Assembly: GCA_964035575.1 (NCBI GenBank) | Contig: OZ037834.1 | Coordinates: forward strand, 1,271,598-1,335,597 | Direction of reading: 5' to 3' | Length of the DNA stretch: 64,000 nt | Source of the DNA: Rhynchopus sp. YZ270_cl-10 | Lineage: Eukaryota; Euglenozoa; Diplonemea; Diplonemida; Diplonemidae | Shown here: positions 38,801 through 48,347 of the stretch, piece by piece | How positions within the stretch are numbered: the stretch's first letter is position 1 | How the letters are laid out: every line of letters starts with the position of its first letter | The notes under the pieces: generated by a model | Seen by the model: the letters and a program-made list of their open reading frames with translations, nothing else | The model's database searches: none | What the model was told of the DNA's origin: nothing | Translations under genes and position numbers: made by a program

Positions 38801-40352
38801 CCCCGATAAGATGGAAGTGGAATGGATACCGGGCCATGATGTTCGTCTGCCCCATGTAGCGTGAAGCCACCCCAGAGACGCGGCCACGCTTCCCAGCAAC
38901 CACAAGGTGTCCGCCGTAGCCGTCTGCGTCGGGCTCCCCCTCCAGCATCACGTGGCGGCTCAGAAGCGCCACCTCGCCTTGGTACTCTGTCCCTGCGTAG
39001 TGGCTGTGCTGTAGCTCGGAGGTGAACTGCACAACACGGCCACCGTCGCCAACAGCCTTCACTGTCATCACCTCGTTCTGGTTTGGTGTGTCGATGTCCG
39101 TGTCGTCGGGGATCGTGGTCAACACCACCACCTCCTGCCCAACGTACCAGTTCACCGCCTCCTGCAGGTACACGCGGTCGTCACCACCACGTGCCTTGCG
39201 CGCAAGACGCGTCCACGTGGGTGCAAACCTGCGACCAAAGATGTCAGCCTCCCCAGTGCCCACCACCGCCAGCCCCTTCGACCCGTACCCGTTCAGGTGT
39301 GTTGCAGAGTCCCCCCGTGCACCCCAGAACACAATCTTGATCGGGCCCTCCATACGGCACGTCGGGCTCCCGATGCGCAGCTTCCCCGCCACCACAAGCG
39401 CACGCACCACAAGCGTGATACCCGCATCACGGAAGACAAGCTCCGACGTCTCCGGCACAACAATCTTCTCATAACGCGCACCTCCCACAAACGAGCCTGC
39501 CCCTACCACCACCTTTGTGTTTGCAGGCAGCGTCAGGGTTCCTGATGCGTCCGAGAAGAGCGTGCTCCATTCGGTCAGGCCTTCTTCGTTGAAGGGACAG
39601 GCGGACTGCTCCGCCAGCTCCGCAGCGCTTGGGAGTGCGGGGCGCACAAACTCAAACTTCTCAGCATACCTCGACACGACTGCAGGACGGGGCAGCTCCA
39701 CAGCCACCCTCTCCAGACAGAAGTTGCGCACACTGTACGCCGCCTTACTATCCCTAGGCTTGTCTGCCAGGACCATATGCACCCACAGCTTCTGCCTTGC
39801 GTCTGGCGTTGCTGCCGCGGCCGTCCACTCCACGGAGTACTTCGTAAACCCCCCTGCTGCCTCAGAGGCACTCATCGTGGTGTTCTTATCTCCCACAATA
39901 TCCCATGGACGTTCCGCAGAATAGTCATTTGGCCATGTGTACGAATTTTCCCAGCGCGTTGCGTTCTCCTTCCACATAAAGAACGCAGGCGGCTTGGCAA
40001 AGGTCGGTGTAGATGCGCCTTCTTTGCCTGCTGAGAGCTTCACCTCGAAGGACATCCGGTAGGTCAACCCTTTGTGCATGGGGGGTACTGTCATGTTTGA
40101 TTTGATGTGAATCCACCATGGGCCCCAATCCTTCACGGTAAATGTCGTAACACCGTTTGTTGTGTCCACAGCTCCGTTCTTCGCCGCCCAATCCGGTGAA
40201 TACGCCATGCCAATAACCTCCTGAGAGCAGGTCTGCTGCGCAGCAATCGCAACAGTGTTTGGGACGTCAGGGCTGGACGGCGTGGGGAACACATTCGCTC
40301 CCATGCAAGCAACAACGGATAAGCACACCACCACATGGCGGATTACCCGCAT
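35835..40352 (-). CDS. G8/CEMIP-like type I surface protein
   Basis: The protein has 1505 residues in a single exon. I placed the start at the ATG 40352-40350 (MRVIRHVVVCLSVVACMGA), which gives a clean signal peptide. The frame upstream is low-complexity. An N-terminal ~210-residue region looks like a beta-sandwich. A G8 domain (about 258-380) has paired strands (VVVGAGSF, SELVFRDAGITLVVRALVVAGKL) and the conserved WGARGD and GRRFAPTWTRL motifs of the CEMIP/TMEM2/PKHD1L1 family. A long right-handed beta-helix follows (about 460-900) and contains RYPFHFHLIGG, the family's His-X-His site. The stalk (about 1215-1290) is Pro/Thr-rich with repeated TDVPAT blocks. An EGF-like Cys module (CTAHGDTNARC...CSCGDGF), one transmembrane helix (about 1443-1469) and a 36-residue tail complete it. 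In animals such proteins degrade or bind hyaluronan. Here a glycan-binding or glycan-cleaving surface role is inference. Confidence 0.9.
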   Translation of the reverse strand: MRVIRHVVVCLSVVACMGANVFPTPSSPDVPNTVAIAAQQTCSQEVIGMAYSPDWAAKNGAVDTTNGVTTFTVKDWGPWWIHIKSNMTVPPMHKGLTYRMSFEVKLSAGKEGASTPTFAKPPAFFMWKENATRWENSYTWPNDYSAERPWDIVGDKNTTMSASEAAGGFTKYSVEWTAAAATPDARQKLWVHMVLADKPRDSKAAYSVRNFCLERVAVELPRPAVVSRYAEKFEFVRPALPSAAELAEQSACPFNEEGLTEWSTLFSDASGTLTLPANTKVVVGAGSFVGGARYEKIVVPETSELVFRDAGITLVVRALVVAGKLRIGSPTCRMEGPIKIVFWGARGDSATHLNGYGSKGLAVVGTGEADIFGRRFAPTWTRLARKARGGDDRVYLQEAVNWYVGQEVVVLTTIPDDTDIDTPNQNEVMTVKAVGDGGRVVQFTSELQHSHYAGTEYQGEVALLSRHVMLEGEPDADGYGGHLVVAGKRGRVSGVASRYMGQTNIMARYPFHFHLIGGGSGSYFSDNVARDTYFRCFTVHGTHDAVITENVAFNATGSCYYVEDGVEENNTFSYNMAAYVKTIGKAASGSSQGGEKVTQDSNPGGLLSGKRLQPADASASGFYFSNAYNSIIGNIASGGWTGFGFPGFPLPIGDHKDDNFEPRARPTKEFRGNTAHSTGWYWGATGAVYVGGVLKYKDSAKTILEWQSGREARNTRLETVPGIAAWKGTPLWMQFNNTLVYASKKGILHWGSRVDIDGFEFHDVGRSVTLFGEAWLGNGIVNGASGNTEAGFADKHHDGFQFYDISVKSVVTGVEFRNYQKATCRNSVTVGSTDWPHDDEKCAATNPGPHFNIIWSGLYHSDEFKPQQISAVNNIKYTNVDRDLLVSLKIVETGASRFFNFIDFDGSATLEGYPTIVGSNKDWWNVCHDCRYESAWQTWLCPKKPAGIEEREVAHIKVLTPDITPGNGGIGKSGVCQAKDTSTQDWSNCNVGYIALWKQGAGDTRTRKAEITQNAGITGVTGTGWYMWLDGGAPKMFTLYPEQVSRSSTLRFATSYPSGTTFTVTAEHEWDSKLNIEPFTLAASVADVVANPVGKYYFDGTHLILRPTLPDKYSDETRFERGGAWVYDRYGPYSIKVVASCDADSKGFCKVKPTQSLPVYDVPCPGTSTRAPPTGIPNIPETPAPPTPAPRTFPPSVPRTDVPATAKPGAQPTSTPDTFPPSVPATDVPATSEPGVPSTSTPGTPTPPRKPSVSWCEENTVCTAHGDTNARCTTTGECSCGDGFAASGAAKVCTAGTEVPTVTPLVSLVWEVDCTRFTPAFVELVREVIVEVLGGRVLSLSLVCGSAAVSGMLEGVSAVTMASADLAQAVADKQASDSRFAGMRDTVGSPTSSTLTSAELCTAGGASVARIDATGTCVAVACHSGHTLANGVCSESDGDSGLGAGVIAAIVVCSVVFIIIVAVVVVCVCMRKKDPPTKTVDNTPHSPDANNEAEMDATPAQPAAV

Positions 40353-41298
40353 CTCTTCAGAGAGGTTTTTTTTATACTTTTTCTTTTGTATCTGTGAAAT
40401 TTGAATGGTTTTGACAGTGAGGGGAAAATGAGGGGGGAGGAGGAGGAGGAGGAAGAGAGAAAAAGAAAATATCTCAATAAACAATGCATGCTTCTTTGTT
40501 TTTTGTTCGTATTGTTGGTTTTTTTTTTTTTAACCTCCCCTGCTTTTTTTATTACCCCTTCCCCCTCTCGTGGGAAAAAAAAAAGTTTCGTCAATTTTTT
40601 TTTCTGGTGTTCTTCAGATCGGAGAGGGAAGGGAACAACGTGCATTTTAAAAACTAAAAAGAATCTGCACTTTTTTTGTTTTCGTTTTTTTTTTTTTGTG
40701 TCGTTGTGAGAAGGAACCACGAGCAACATACCCAGCCCAACTCCCCAGAAAAAATAAAAAAAAATCAAACAAAAAAAGGGAACTTTCAGGGAAGGGCACA
40801 AAGGGGGGGGAGAAAAATGGGGTGAGCGGGCATGCAAAAAATAGAGAGAACTCGAGAGACGAAATGACCCCACACGGGGGAGAGGACACGAAACACATCT
40901 TTCAAGCAATCTAAAAAAAAAAGAAGTCATGCATCTTTTTTTCCGAAGTTGGGGGGGTGGGGGGAGAACGTTCCTGCATCCACCCCTTTGTTTTCTTATG
41001 CTGTTCAAATTAATGAGGGAAAACAGAACAAAAAAAGAAAGGGATGCATAAAATAAAAGAAAAGTTTACAAGATGATCCTAAGCCTCTCGTGCTTAGTCA
41101 CCTTATCATATTCGTTATCGCATAGCTTCAGCTGCGCTGGCCAAAAATAATACAGGGGCGAAAAAGTCAGGGTGTACCCAATTTTTTTCCCTCGAAGAGA
41201 AAAAAAAAAAAAGACGGAAGGCGTAGCTATTTTAGCGCGCAAACGCTATCGTAACACGTACATACAACACACCCCCTTTCCCTCTCGTAACACTGTTC
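40353..41298. other. Spacer between the G8 protein and Sec61-gamma genes
   Basis: This spacer consists of A/T homopolymers and G-rich runs, an F1 repeat (41065-41104), and two short F6-like or unclassified stretches. No gene is seen. Confidence 0.5.
41065..41104 (-). repeat. F1 hairpin repeat
   Basis: On + text: GTTTACAAGATGATCCTAAGC-CTCTCGT-GCTTAGTCACCTTAT, split here by the loop. It is nearly identical to 57650-57685 in the core, with a perfect CTAAGC/GCTTAG stem. Confidence 0.75.
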
Positions 41299-41968
41299 CT
41301 ATTGCCCTATGATTACGTTGTTAATAGGGATGAAGAACAACTTCACGAAGAACCCAAGGAACCCGATCTGTGTGGTGTTGTTCAGTGTGTTGTTGGGTAT
41401 TTTTTCCTCTTTTTTATTGATAAATTATTGGAGTAGTGTAGTTGCCTCGGGTTGTGTTGCCACAGTTGTGCAAATCTCCACCGTTTTTTTGAAAAATTGA
41501 TTTTTTTTGTATGAATGCAGACACCCCGAGGATGAGCGTTGCAGAATTTTTTTGATAATCATTATGTTGGTCGTCGCCATTCATGCAGTACGTAGGGACA
41601 GAAGGAATCTTGCCATGCTGACTTTAATTAGAAGACGAGGCATTTGGCTGTCTAGACACATTTATGTTGTTTTACTGCGGGAAAGGATCAGACCTGACCC
41701 GAAGGAATTAGTTTCCTATGCTTTGAAAATCAAAGAAGAGAACGTACAAAGAACGTTCTACTAAAGGGGGGGAAAAACAGATGAGGGAAAAAGAGAGATG
41801 AGGGTCGAAAACCCTTCAACATACCGCAGTGAAGCCAACAGCGGTGGCCAGACCAACCTTGTTGAACTCGTCGAAGGTGGGCTTGTCGCACTTGTTCAAG
41901 AACATCTTCGAGTCGGAGAAGAAGGAGCGCAGGGGCTCCACGAACTCCTTCTGGATCAAGTCAGCCAT
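41299..41968 (-). CDS. SEC61G: Protein translocation channel subunit Sec61 gamma (SecE), two exons
   Basis: The exons are 41968-41825 and 41367-41299, with stop TAG. The intron is 457 bases, with donor GTATGT and acceptor CAG, in phase 0. The 70-residue product reads MADLIQKEFVEPLRSFF ... KPTFDEFNKVGLATAVGFTA, then IGFLGFFVKLFFIPINNVII. It aligns end to end with human Sec61-gamma (68 residues): an amphipathic N-terminal helix with the FVEP and KCxKP motifs, then one tail-anchor-like transmembrane helix ending in IPINN. It clamps the Sec61-alpha channel in the ER membrane and is essential for protein secretion. The intron carries an F6 repeat (about 41418-41480) and an F8 hairpin (about 41718-41758). 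Upstream of the ATG, CCCTCCCCTAG at 41996-41986 could be a splice acceptor for a leader. Confidence 0.95.
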
Positions 41969-42587
41969 TTTCTTTTGTGTTTAAACTAGGGGAGGGGAAC
42001 ACCCTGAATAGGGACTCGGTGATGCGTGACGGGGGGAGAGGAGAAACAGGGGGAGAGATGAGCAAACTGAGAAAGGTACCAATCGATTATAGTTCTATCT
42101 TAGAAAAGCCTTTTAAACCGCGGCAGAAAAAGAGGAAAAAGAGGGGAACAGTTAGAAAAGTTAGATAAGTTAACCGATAACGCTACGCCTCGCTGTACGC
42201 ACACTAAGCCAAGGGGAGGAAAAAAGAGAGAACATTTCGTAAAAAATGACAGCTCTTTTCCTCCCCCCCCTTCACACTTCCCACTACCATAAAAATCACG
42301 GAAAGACCTACAACGTTTATTGCTGCTATCGACAATCACCTCTACAACGAGATGGGTTCTGCTCATCATCCCAAAGGGGCAAATATATTGACAACTGCAC
42401 ACCTGCATCCACAAGAGCAGCACCGATAAGGCACATCTTAGCACCTCTGGCTCTCACCCCACTCTTTTGCTTTGTTAAGTTGTTGGAGTAGTGTAGTTGC
42501 CTCGGTTGTGTGCTGCCTCCATCAGAGCAACAACACATCTTAGGACCTCTGGCCTCATCCCACTATTTCTCTTTTCTTTTCCTCTGT
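41969..42587. other. Spacer with F6/F7 relatives
   Basis: A relative of F7 (GCTATCGACAATCACCTC, 42328-42345) and a paired repeat containing CATCTTAG-ACCTCTGG (42433-42452 and 42536-42555) surround an F6 copy (42473-42512). No gene is seen. Confidence 0.45.
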
Positions 42588-44954
42588 TCAATCCACCGAA
42601 TCTACGTGGTCGTGCAGAGCGCCGCCCACACTACCTCCCTGCATCTGACCGCCCTCTGTACTGCTGCTAGGCCTTTTACCTCCCCCTCCTCCACCTGCAC
42701 CAGCACCCCCTTGCAACATCTGACCACCTTCTGCACTGAGATTTTTGCCACCAAATTCTGACGCAAAGGTACCTGGGGCTAGGCTGTTCACGTCGTCTTC
42801 TTCTGTATAGAGGCTGTGCATGCTTGGCTTTGCGCTTCGATGCGATCCTAAGGATTGTCGTAGCGACTGCGCACGCGACCCGACTGGAGATGCGAGAACA
42901 CTGCTCCGCGCACTGTGCACGGTTGCGGGGACGTCGGCGTCGTCGTGCTCGCTTTCTGTCGCCTCACTGCTTCCTTCCTCCCCTACTGCCACCCGGCGTG
43001 CACTGTCCTCAGGGGGGGGCTCCATCCTCGCGCCGGTTGCATTCTGGTTGAAGGTTTCCAACAGCTCATGCTTTCTATCTTGCTCACCATCTTCCAGAAG
43101 CGCTTCGCGGGTTTGCAACCATTTCTTCCGACTCTGTTGTGCCAGGTCATAGTCGCTTTGCACTTCCTCCGGCGAAGAGCAGCCTGAGGCAAGCTTCTTG
43201 AGGAGCATCTCCACCTTCGCCTCTAAGGCTTTTACTCTGTCTTCGTAGACCTCCCGGAGGAACGAGAGCTTTCCGTTGTATTCCGATTTGATGCGAGAGA
43301 TGTGCGCACTCTCGTCGTCTGTACCCCCTTCTTCCTTGCGACGGTGGAGTGCGTCGTTGACCTCCTTTGTATCGGATTTGATATGACCAGGAGATTTCGG
43401 CTCAATGAGATGCGCATTATTCGCCACCTCCTTCCGGATCTGCCCAGACGGAACCGACATAGAAACGATCTTCATGAGGTGTTTATGTTCGTCCGATGTC
43501 GTCGCGGTGTCTGTCACGGAGTCTACATTTAGTTGTACCTGATTCAGGGATGCGTACATATCTGCCAGAGATGCGTCTGCTTGGGTCACTTCGTCGCCTC
43601 CTCCGGCACGTCTCGTGTAGTGAGTGATTCTCCCGGTGTGGTCAACAGTTAAGAGCGTGCCCTTCGGGCAGGCCCCGCGGAATGTGCTCTGGAAGACGCC
43701 GACCGCTTTGCGTAGGTCGCAAAGCTTTGCCCGAATTGCCTGCAATTTGGAGTTCTGCATTTCATACGATTTGAGATGGTGCACCGACAAATTTAGAATC
43801 CGTTTTTTATCGCTCAATGCAATATGGAGATCCCTCGCGGTTTGGTGGAGACCTTCTCTGACGGAGTTGAAGCGGGAGGTGAGGTGGTGGAGGTGCACCT
43901 CGAGGGAGCGGAGCTTTGCCTTTTCTCCTTTGTTGGCGCGGGCTCCGATGGGGGAGGCGAGGTCCTCTACAGCTTCGCGGGTAGAGGCTTCGACACCTAC
44001 TTCGGCCAGCATGTCTTGGAAGAAGCGTAGGCGTTGCTGAACGGCGTCTATTGAATGGCTGAAGGCAGAGCGGATAGGTGCAAGCCGTTCGTGGAGTTTT
44101 GCGTCCTCGGAAACGGCGTTCAGCTCGTCTTCATTGTAGTATATGTAGTCGTCTGCAAGCTGTTCAAACAGTAGGGCCATCTGCTCCTCTAATGAGGCGC
44201 TTTTCATTTCGAGTCCGGTGTGATTTGTCTCCAAGGTGTCAAGTGCCTGCCGTTGTTGCGCTTCTCGTGCCTCCAAAGTTCTTACCCTACTCTGCAAATT
44301 AGCAACCTCCTCCTTAGATTCCGCAAGTTCGCTCGAAACATCAATCAGCTTTTTTTTAGTAAGCCGCATTTCGGTGAAATGGAAAAGCTCGTCCGCAACG
44401 TCTTCGGAGAAAACGGTGTCAAAAAACGCTGCCAGCTGTCTCGTAAGCAATGACACTACGCGGTGGAGGCGGGAGGAAAGCAAGATGAGGTCCGTCATGG
44501 GGGAGGCAGAACCGTAGCCAAAGCCGGGGAGCTGCGCGGCAACGTTTTTAAAGGCGATTACGTCATAGAGCGAGCCGGCAAGGTTGGTGACGGTGCCCAT
44601 CAACGCTTCTTTGAGGCATTTGAGGGTCAACCAGTGGCTGGTGGAGAGCTCACCTAGTTGGTCTTGAAGGTTTAAGGCTGAGGGGATGAAGGAGGCATCG
44701 GTCTGTACTGTGGTTTCGACGCTGTAGCCTCTGGACTGTTGCTTCCGTTCTCCTCGCGTCTCGTAGGCAGCAGGCTGTGGACGGTCTGCAGTCGGGCTTG
44801 GCTGTGGACTGTTTTCGTTCGGGTTGTCGTTTTGGTTGGTCGCGTTGGCGTGCCCCCTTCGTGCCAGTGCTGGTTGTTCTGACGATGATTGGGTTCTTCG
44901 AACGTTACGGCTTGAGACATTACCTTTGAGCAGACCATTGCCGGAAGGTTTCAT
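42588..44954 (-). CDS. Coiled-coil protein of unknown function
   Basis: The protein has 788 residues in a single exon, with an ATG at 44954-44952. The N-terminal 90 residues are polar and low-complexity (Asn/Gln/Pro/Ser). Residues ~95-200 form a folded helical region with SHWLTLKCLKEALMG and FFDTVFSEDVADELFHF. A coiled coil (about 205-310, KKLIDVSSELAESKEEVANL, then LQSRVRTLEARE) is followed by a second helical segment around 330-420. A further coiled coil lies near 560-620 (LREVYEDRVKALEAKVEMLL). The C-terminal ~150 residues are Ser/Gly-rich and disordered, with two GGQMLQGG/GGQMQGG repeats. I recognise no family. The composition fits a cytoskeletal, flagellar or centrosomal scaffold, which is inference only. 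A pure C/T tract of ~45 bases precedes the ATG on the gene strand. Confidence 0.8.
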   Translation of the reverse strand: MKPSGNGLLKGNVSSRNVRRTQSSSEQPALARRGHANATNQNDNPNENSPQPSPTADRPQPAAYETRGERKQQSRGYSVETTVQTDASFIPSALNLQDQLGELSTSHWLTLKCLKEALMGTVTNLAGSLYDVIAFKNVAAQLPGFGYGSASPMTDLILLSSRLHRVVSLLTRQLAAFFDTVFSEDVADELFHFTEMRLTKKKLIDVSSELAESKEEVANLQSRVRTLEAREAQQRQALDTLETNHTGLEMKSASLEEQMALLFEQLADDYIYYNEDELNAVSEDAKLHERLAPIRSAFSHSIDAVQQRLRFFQDMLAEVGVEASTREAVEDLASPIGARANKGEKAKLRSLEVHLHHLTSRFNSVREGLHQTARDLHIALSDKKRILNLSVHHLKSYEMQNSKLQAIRAKLCDLRKAVGVFQSTFRGACPKGTLLTVDHTGRITHYTRRAGGGDEVTQADASLADMYASLNQVQLNVDSVTDTATTSDEHKHLMKIVSMSVPSGQIRKEVANNAHLIEPKSPGHIKSDTKEVNDALHRRKEEGGTDDESAHISRIKSEYNGKLSFLREVYEDRVKALEAKVEMLLKKLASGCSSPEEVQSDYDLAQQSRKKWLQTREALLEDGEQDRKHELLETFNQNATGARMEPPPEDSARRVAVGEEGSSEATESEHDDADVPATVHSARSSVLASPVGSRAQSLRQSLGSHRSAKPSMHSLYTEEDDVNSLAPGTFASEFGGKNLSAEGGQMLQGGAGAGGGGGGKRPSSSTEGGQMQGGSVGGALHDHVDSVD

Positions 44955-45312
44955 TGGGGGAGAGGGGGGAGGGAGGGAGGGGGAGAGGAGGAGGGGTTAT
45001 GTGAGTAAGAAGAAGAACTGTGTAGCACGGTGAAAACTAAAATCTGAGGGGGGTGGAAGTGAAATAAAAGCGGGTGTGTGTGGCTGGGGGGAGAAGAAGA
45101 GGAATATTTGAGGGGTAAGGTGTTGTGGAGAGAGCGTTTTTTTCATATAGGTTGGGTTATTTATAGGCATATGCTAAAGTGCCGTTTCGCCATTTTTTTT
45201 TTTTTTGTGAGAACGATGGGTTTTGTCATAGTTTTATAGGGTGGAAAAAGATGCTTTTTTTTTGGAAAAAAAAAGGGCGCAAAGCAGATCCCATTTTTGC
45301 GAGAGAAAAAGA

Positions 45313-45385
45313 GAAGATACGTTGAACAAAACGCCTCACCGTACATCAGCGGACACAAACACTCCCCGCGGGTTATCGAACCTCC
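45313..45385 (-). repeat. F3 repeat head abutting the WW gene stop
   Basis: On + text: ACAAAACGCCTCACCGTACATC-AGCGGACACAAACACTCC then CGCGGGTTATCGAACCTCC. It ends 7-10 bases before the stop codon of the WW gene on that gene's 3' side, so it probably forms the 3' UTR. Confidence 0.65.
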
Positions 45386-45391
45386 TCCGCC

Positions 45392-45985
45392 TCACAACAA
45401 CACCGGAAACTTCCACTGCCTCCTCCCATCTTGATGAGCGTAGAACACATCCCCCTTCCGCGACCGCAGCTCCGTCCACCCTGGGGGGAGCGGGTCGGAG
45501 AGAAGGCTCATTGGGGGCTCTTCTCCGTAGCGCGCTAGCAGGGCTTTGAGGAGTGAGAGCTCGGCACCTGCGTGGGCACGGAGGAGGGTGGCGACGTGGG
45601 GGAGCTGGGCAGGGTCGTAGAGGGTGAAGAGGCGGCGGAGGCGTTCGTGGTAGTACGCTGTGGAGAGGGCGGACACTTTGGCGTGGCGATGTGGCTTGGG
45701 GAGGCCGATCACGTCGGATACTATGTTTGTTCGTGGGACTGTGGTGGTGGTGGTGGTGGTGGTGGTGGTGGTGGTGTCGTACGCATCGTTGCTAGTCAGT
45801 TCGTGGTCCTGCGCCTCGTGGCCCTCCCAAACAGCGGCCTCGGCTGCCCGTGCCTCGACCTCGGCTTGATGTGCAAGTGCTAAACGCCTCTCCCTCCTCT
45901 CCTCCGCCAACCGAGGATCCGCCCCACCCCATTGACTCCCTCCACTCGCCCGGTTCCATCCAGGAAGGTCAGGGGTTTCTTGCAT
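45392..45985 (-). CDS. WW-domain protein
   Basis: The protein has 197 residues in a single exon, with an ATG at 45985-45983 and stop TGA. Residues 24-60 form a charged Ala/Glu/Arg helix. Residues ~70-82 are a poly-Thr run encoded by a GGT/GTG microsatellite (45737-45775). A helical motif follows (YYHERLRRLFTLYDPAQLPH, then VATLLRAHAG...LLKALLARYGEEPP). I know this sort of YDP...YGPEP segment as a recurring module in protist proteins, including those of trypanosomatids. The C-terminus is a WW domain (about 170-197) with LPPGW, a central FYAHQD and the second Trp in RQWKFP. WW domains bind Pro-rich ligands. The second half of the canonical YY pair and the closing W-x-x-P are present. The partner is unknown; the Pro-rich tails of nearby proteins need not be related. 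Confidence 0.8.
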   Translation of the reverse strand: MQETPDLPGWNRASGGSQWGGADPRLAEERRERRLALAHQAEVEARAAEAAVWEGHEAQDHELTSNDAYDTTTTTTTTTTTTVPRTNIVSDVIGLPKPHRHAKVSALSTAYYHERLRRLFTLYDPAQLPHVATLLRAHAGAELSLLKALLARYGEEPPMSLLSDPLPPGWTELRSRKGDVFYAHQDGRRQWKFPVLL

Positions 45986-46772
45986 ATTTTGGTATCGATT
46001 TTGTCGTGTCCAGTTGGTAGGTTAGGGGTGCGCAAAGATTTGGAAGCCTTTTTGTACAGAAAAGGTATAGACGAAGAGGAACCCTTAACCCTGAATAAAT
46101 GAAGCTATCTTGGTTGGTGCTGGAATGAATATAGTGTGGGGGTATGGGTTGGGGTCATGTGTGTGGGGATAGGGGGTAGGGGTGGTTTCTGTTTAAGGCA
46201 GGGCTCAGGAGAGGGGCTTGCGGCTGTTAGAAAAAAAAGGAGGGTATTATGGGGAAATTCCTCGTTGTGGGGAAATGTTGTCTAGGAAAGAGAGAAACTA
46301 AGCGACGGCACCACAGTCTATCCGTATGGTACCCGACGGGAACGGCGGACAACGCGGGGAAAAGGGACGCGAACCAATCAAGCCTACCTTCTACAAACGT
46401 TGCCACCAAAACCCTCACCGAGCTTAACTACTGCAAACGCACAAACCCCTGGTACCTGCAGCAGCCCGGTGTCGGCCTAAACAAAAAAGCCGAAGAACTT
46501 ATAAGAAGCCGAAAGAAGCCGAAGAACTTTAAAAAAGGGGCACTAAAAAGGACCACGAGCCCTCACCCCCACGGAGGAGGAGCGAACTGTTGTTGCGGCC
46601 ACCGCACCACTGTGGCGTGCATACGTAATGCGCTTCCTCCCGGTCCAATACACACTGAATTCACAGACGGCATATTAGGCCTAGGGTGGACATGGCCAGT
46701 GTGTGAGTGGATCCACGCTTTCGCGATACCACTGGACGATGCAGCAACGCCTCTACCTCTCTCCGGTGATGA

Positions 46773-46830
46773 CGGTTGTGCTGGTGGCGCACGACCGTCA
46801 CCACCGGACGCACTGCCACCAGCACAACCG
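46773..46830. repeat. 58-bp fold-back
   Basis: CGGTTGTGCTGGTGGC (46773-46788) and GCCACCAGCACAACCG (46815-46830) are perfect 16-bp inverted copies around a 26-base loop. Confidence 0.85.
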
Positions 46831-46879
46831 CCACACCAGAACGCACCACACCAAAACGCACCACCGCGCCTCACTATCA

Positions 46880-47013
46880 CTGGATTGGGTTATCGAACCC
46901 CGGAGTATTGCTAGGAGTTGCTAACAGGAAAACTGTAAGCAGGCAAACACAGTCATTTCCCCATCCTGACTGGTAAGGGGTGATACTATGATCTATAAAG
47001 ACTCAAGAAAAGT
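46880..47013 (-). repeat. F3 repeat tail, solo copy
   Basis: It runs on + text from GGGTTATCGAACCCCGGAGT to GACTCAAGAAAAGTG. It matches the LINE-fused copy (5453-5580) at about 75-80 % over 130 bases, including CTGTAAGCAGG and CAGTCATT-CCCCA, and has the same end point. It is not attached to LINE coding sequence here. Confidence 0.75.
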
Positions 47014-47774
47014 GTCCTGGAACGCAACAAAAAAAAAGGTAAAACTGATATGTGCTTCGAACGCAGGTAACGCAAAAGGGGAGATGAAGTGGCCTATTTT
47101 TTTTGTCCTCCGGTATCGTGCCTTTTCTCGCGCACATTTTGTTTCGTTTGCCTTTTTTTTTTTTTTTTTGGATCTCTTCTATAACCAAGACTCTCCCTTG
47201 CTGTTTTCCTTCTCGAGAGATATATCATCCACACCCCACACCCTTCCGCCCATTCTGTCCTTAAGTGGGGTTTTCGAACTTCTCACAGGCTAGAAACGAA
47301 AAAGAAAAAAGACACAAAAAAAATGGGGTAAGATTGAAAAGCTGAATGCGGTCTGTATGGGACTCAAAAAGACATCGTTTTTCAAGAACGGAAAAGAAGA
47401 AAAAAGGGAAGAGTTATCGATGCAGGCACCCCTCCGACTGACGTACGATGCCAGCCATCCAGATGAAAGCACAAAACTACCCGAAAAAAAAAAATAAAAA
47501 AAGGTTGTGAGCTAGTGTTCAGTAACCCCCTATATTAGACGGACAAAAGTTGGTGAGACAGTCTTAAATAGTGACCTAAAACAAAATGCATGGGTTCCCC
47601 TCCCTATTCGTTTACTATAGTTTACTTCTTCTTTTTTTTATAAGGGCAGACCCAAATAAGAAAATGTCAAGCATCCCGAACTTTTGCCTTTTTTTTGCTC
47701 GTAGTTAGTACTCAGATTTCGAGAGCTGCAGGACGCTCAACACCATTAATACTTTATTCCGCCCTAAAGAAGAA

Positions 47775-48075
47775 CAGTTTTTTGTTGTGTCGACAATCAC
47801 CTGCTAGTGCAGGATCTGTACTCAATGTCGCCCGAAGGCTATTGTACTTAAAAGATATAGACGGAGGTCGTCCTCAACTCTGGAAAGTCGCTTTTATTTG
47901 TTGTTTATGCATTCGAGTGCTGTAATATACACAAAAGTTGCATCATCAAAGTTTGGGGGATAGGGTGGGTTTAAGGGGTCACGTGAGAAAATAAAGTAGT
48001 TGGTTTAGAAATTCAGTACATCATGTTTCAGTCCTAACTGCATACATTGGTAGTATCAGAGGGGGGCATCGTCAG
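47775..48075 (-). repeat. 0.3 kb near-identical dispersed repeat, copy B (F7)
   Basis: Its partner is 15711-16014, in the same orientation 32 kb away. The differences I can see are GGGTTAAAGG/GGGTTTAAGG, TAGCATC/TAGTATC, GGGGGA/GGGGGG and the length of the first T run. No flanking sequence is shared beyond CAG...CATCGTCAG, so the unit moved or was copied as a block with sharp ends. Confidence 0.9.
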
Positions 48076-48347
48076 TGCAAGACCCTCCGAGATGTAAAGA
48101 GTTTTAACCACTGTTGCTATTATCAAACAACAGTCTTTGGCCACTACTTGTCTTTTCAAAAACTAAAACCTAGACCTGTCAACACAAAAATTATGAACGA
48201 TTTAGCTTCTGTGAGCTCGCAAGGGAGGTGTCGCTACGCACCTGTCCGAAGACTGCTGCCCTTTTTTTTTTCCTTTTTGTGGCAAATTTTCACAAAAAAT
48301 TGCACAATTTTCGCGGGTTTGTGCAATTTTTATTTTTACCTCTTTTT

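Noticed and set aside
46249-46914. Plus-strand open frame of 221 codons with an ATG in a GC-rich patch
   Set aside because: It runs through a perfect fold-back (46773-46830) and ends inside the F3 repeat. Its Pro/His/Thr-rich C-terminal half is the translation of that hairpin, and no domain is visible. It would be the only plus-strand gene.
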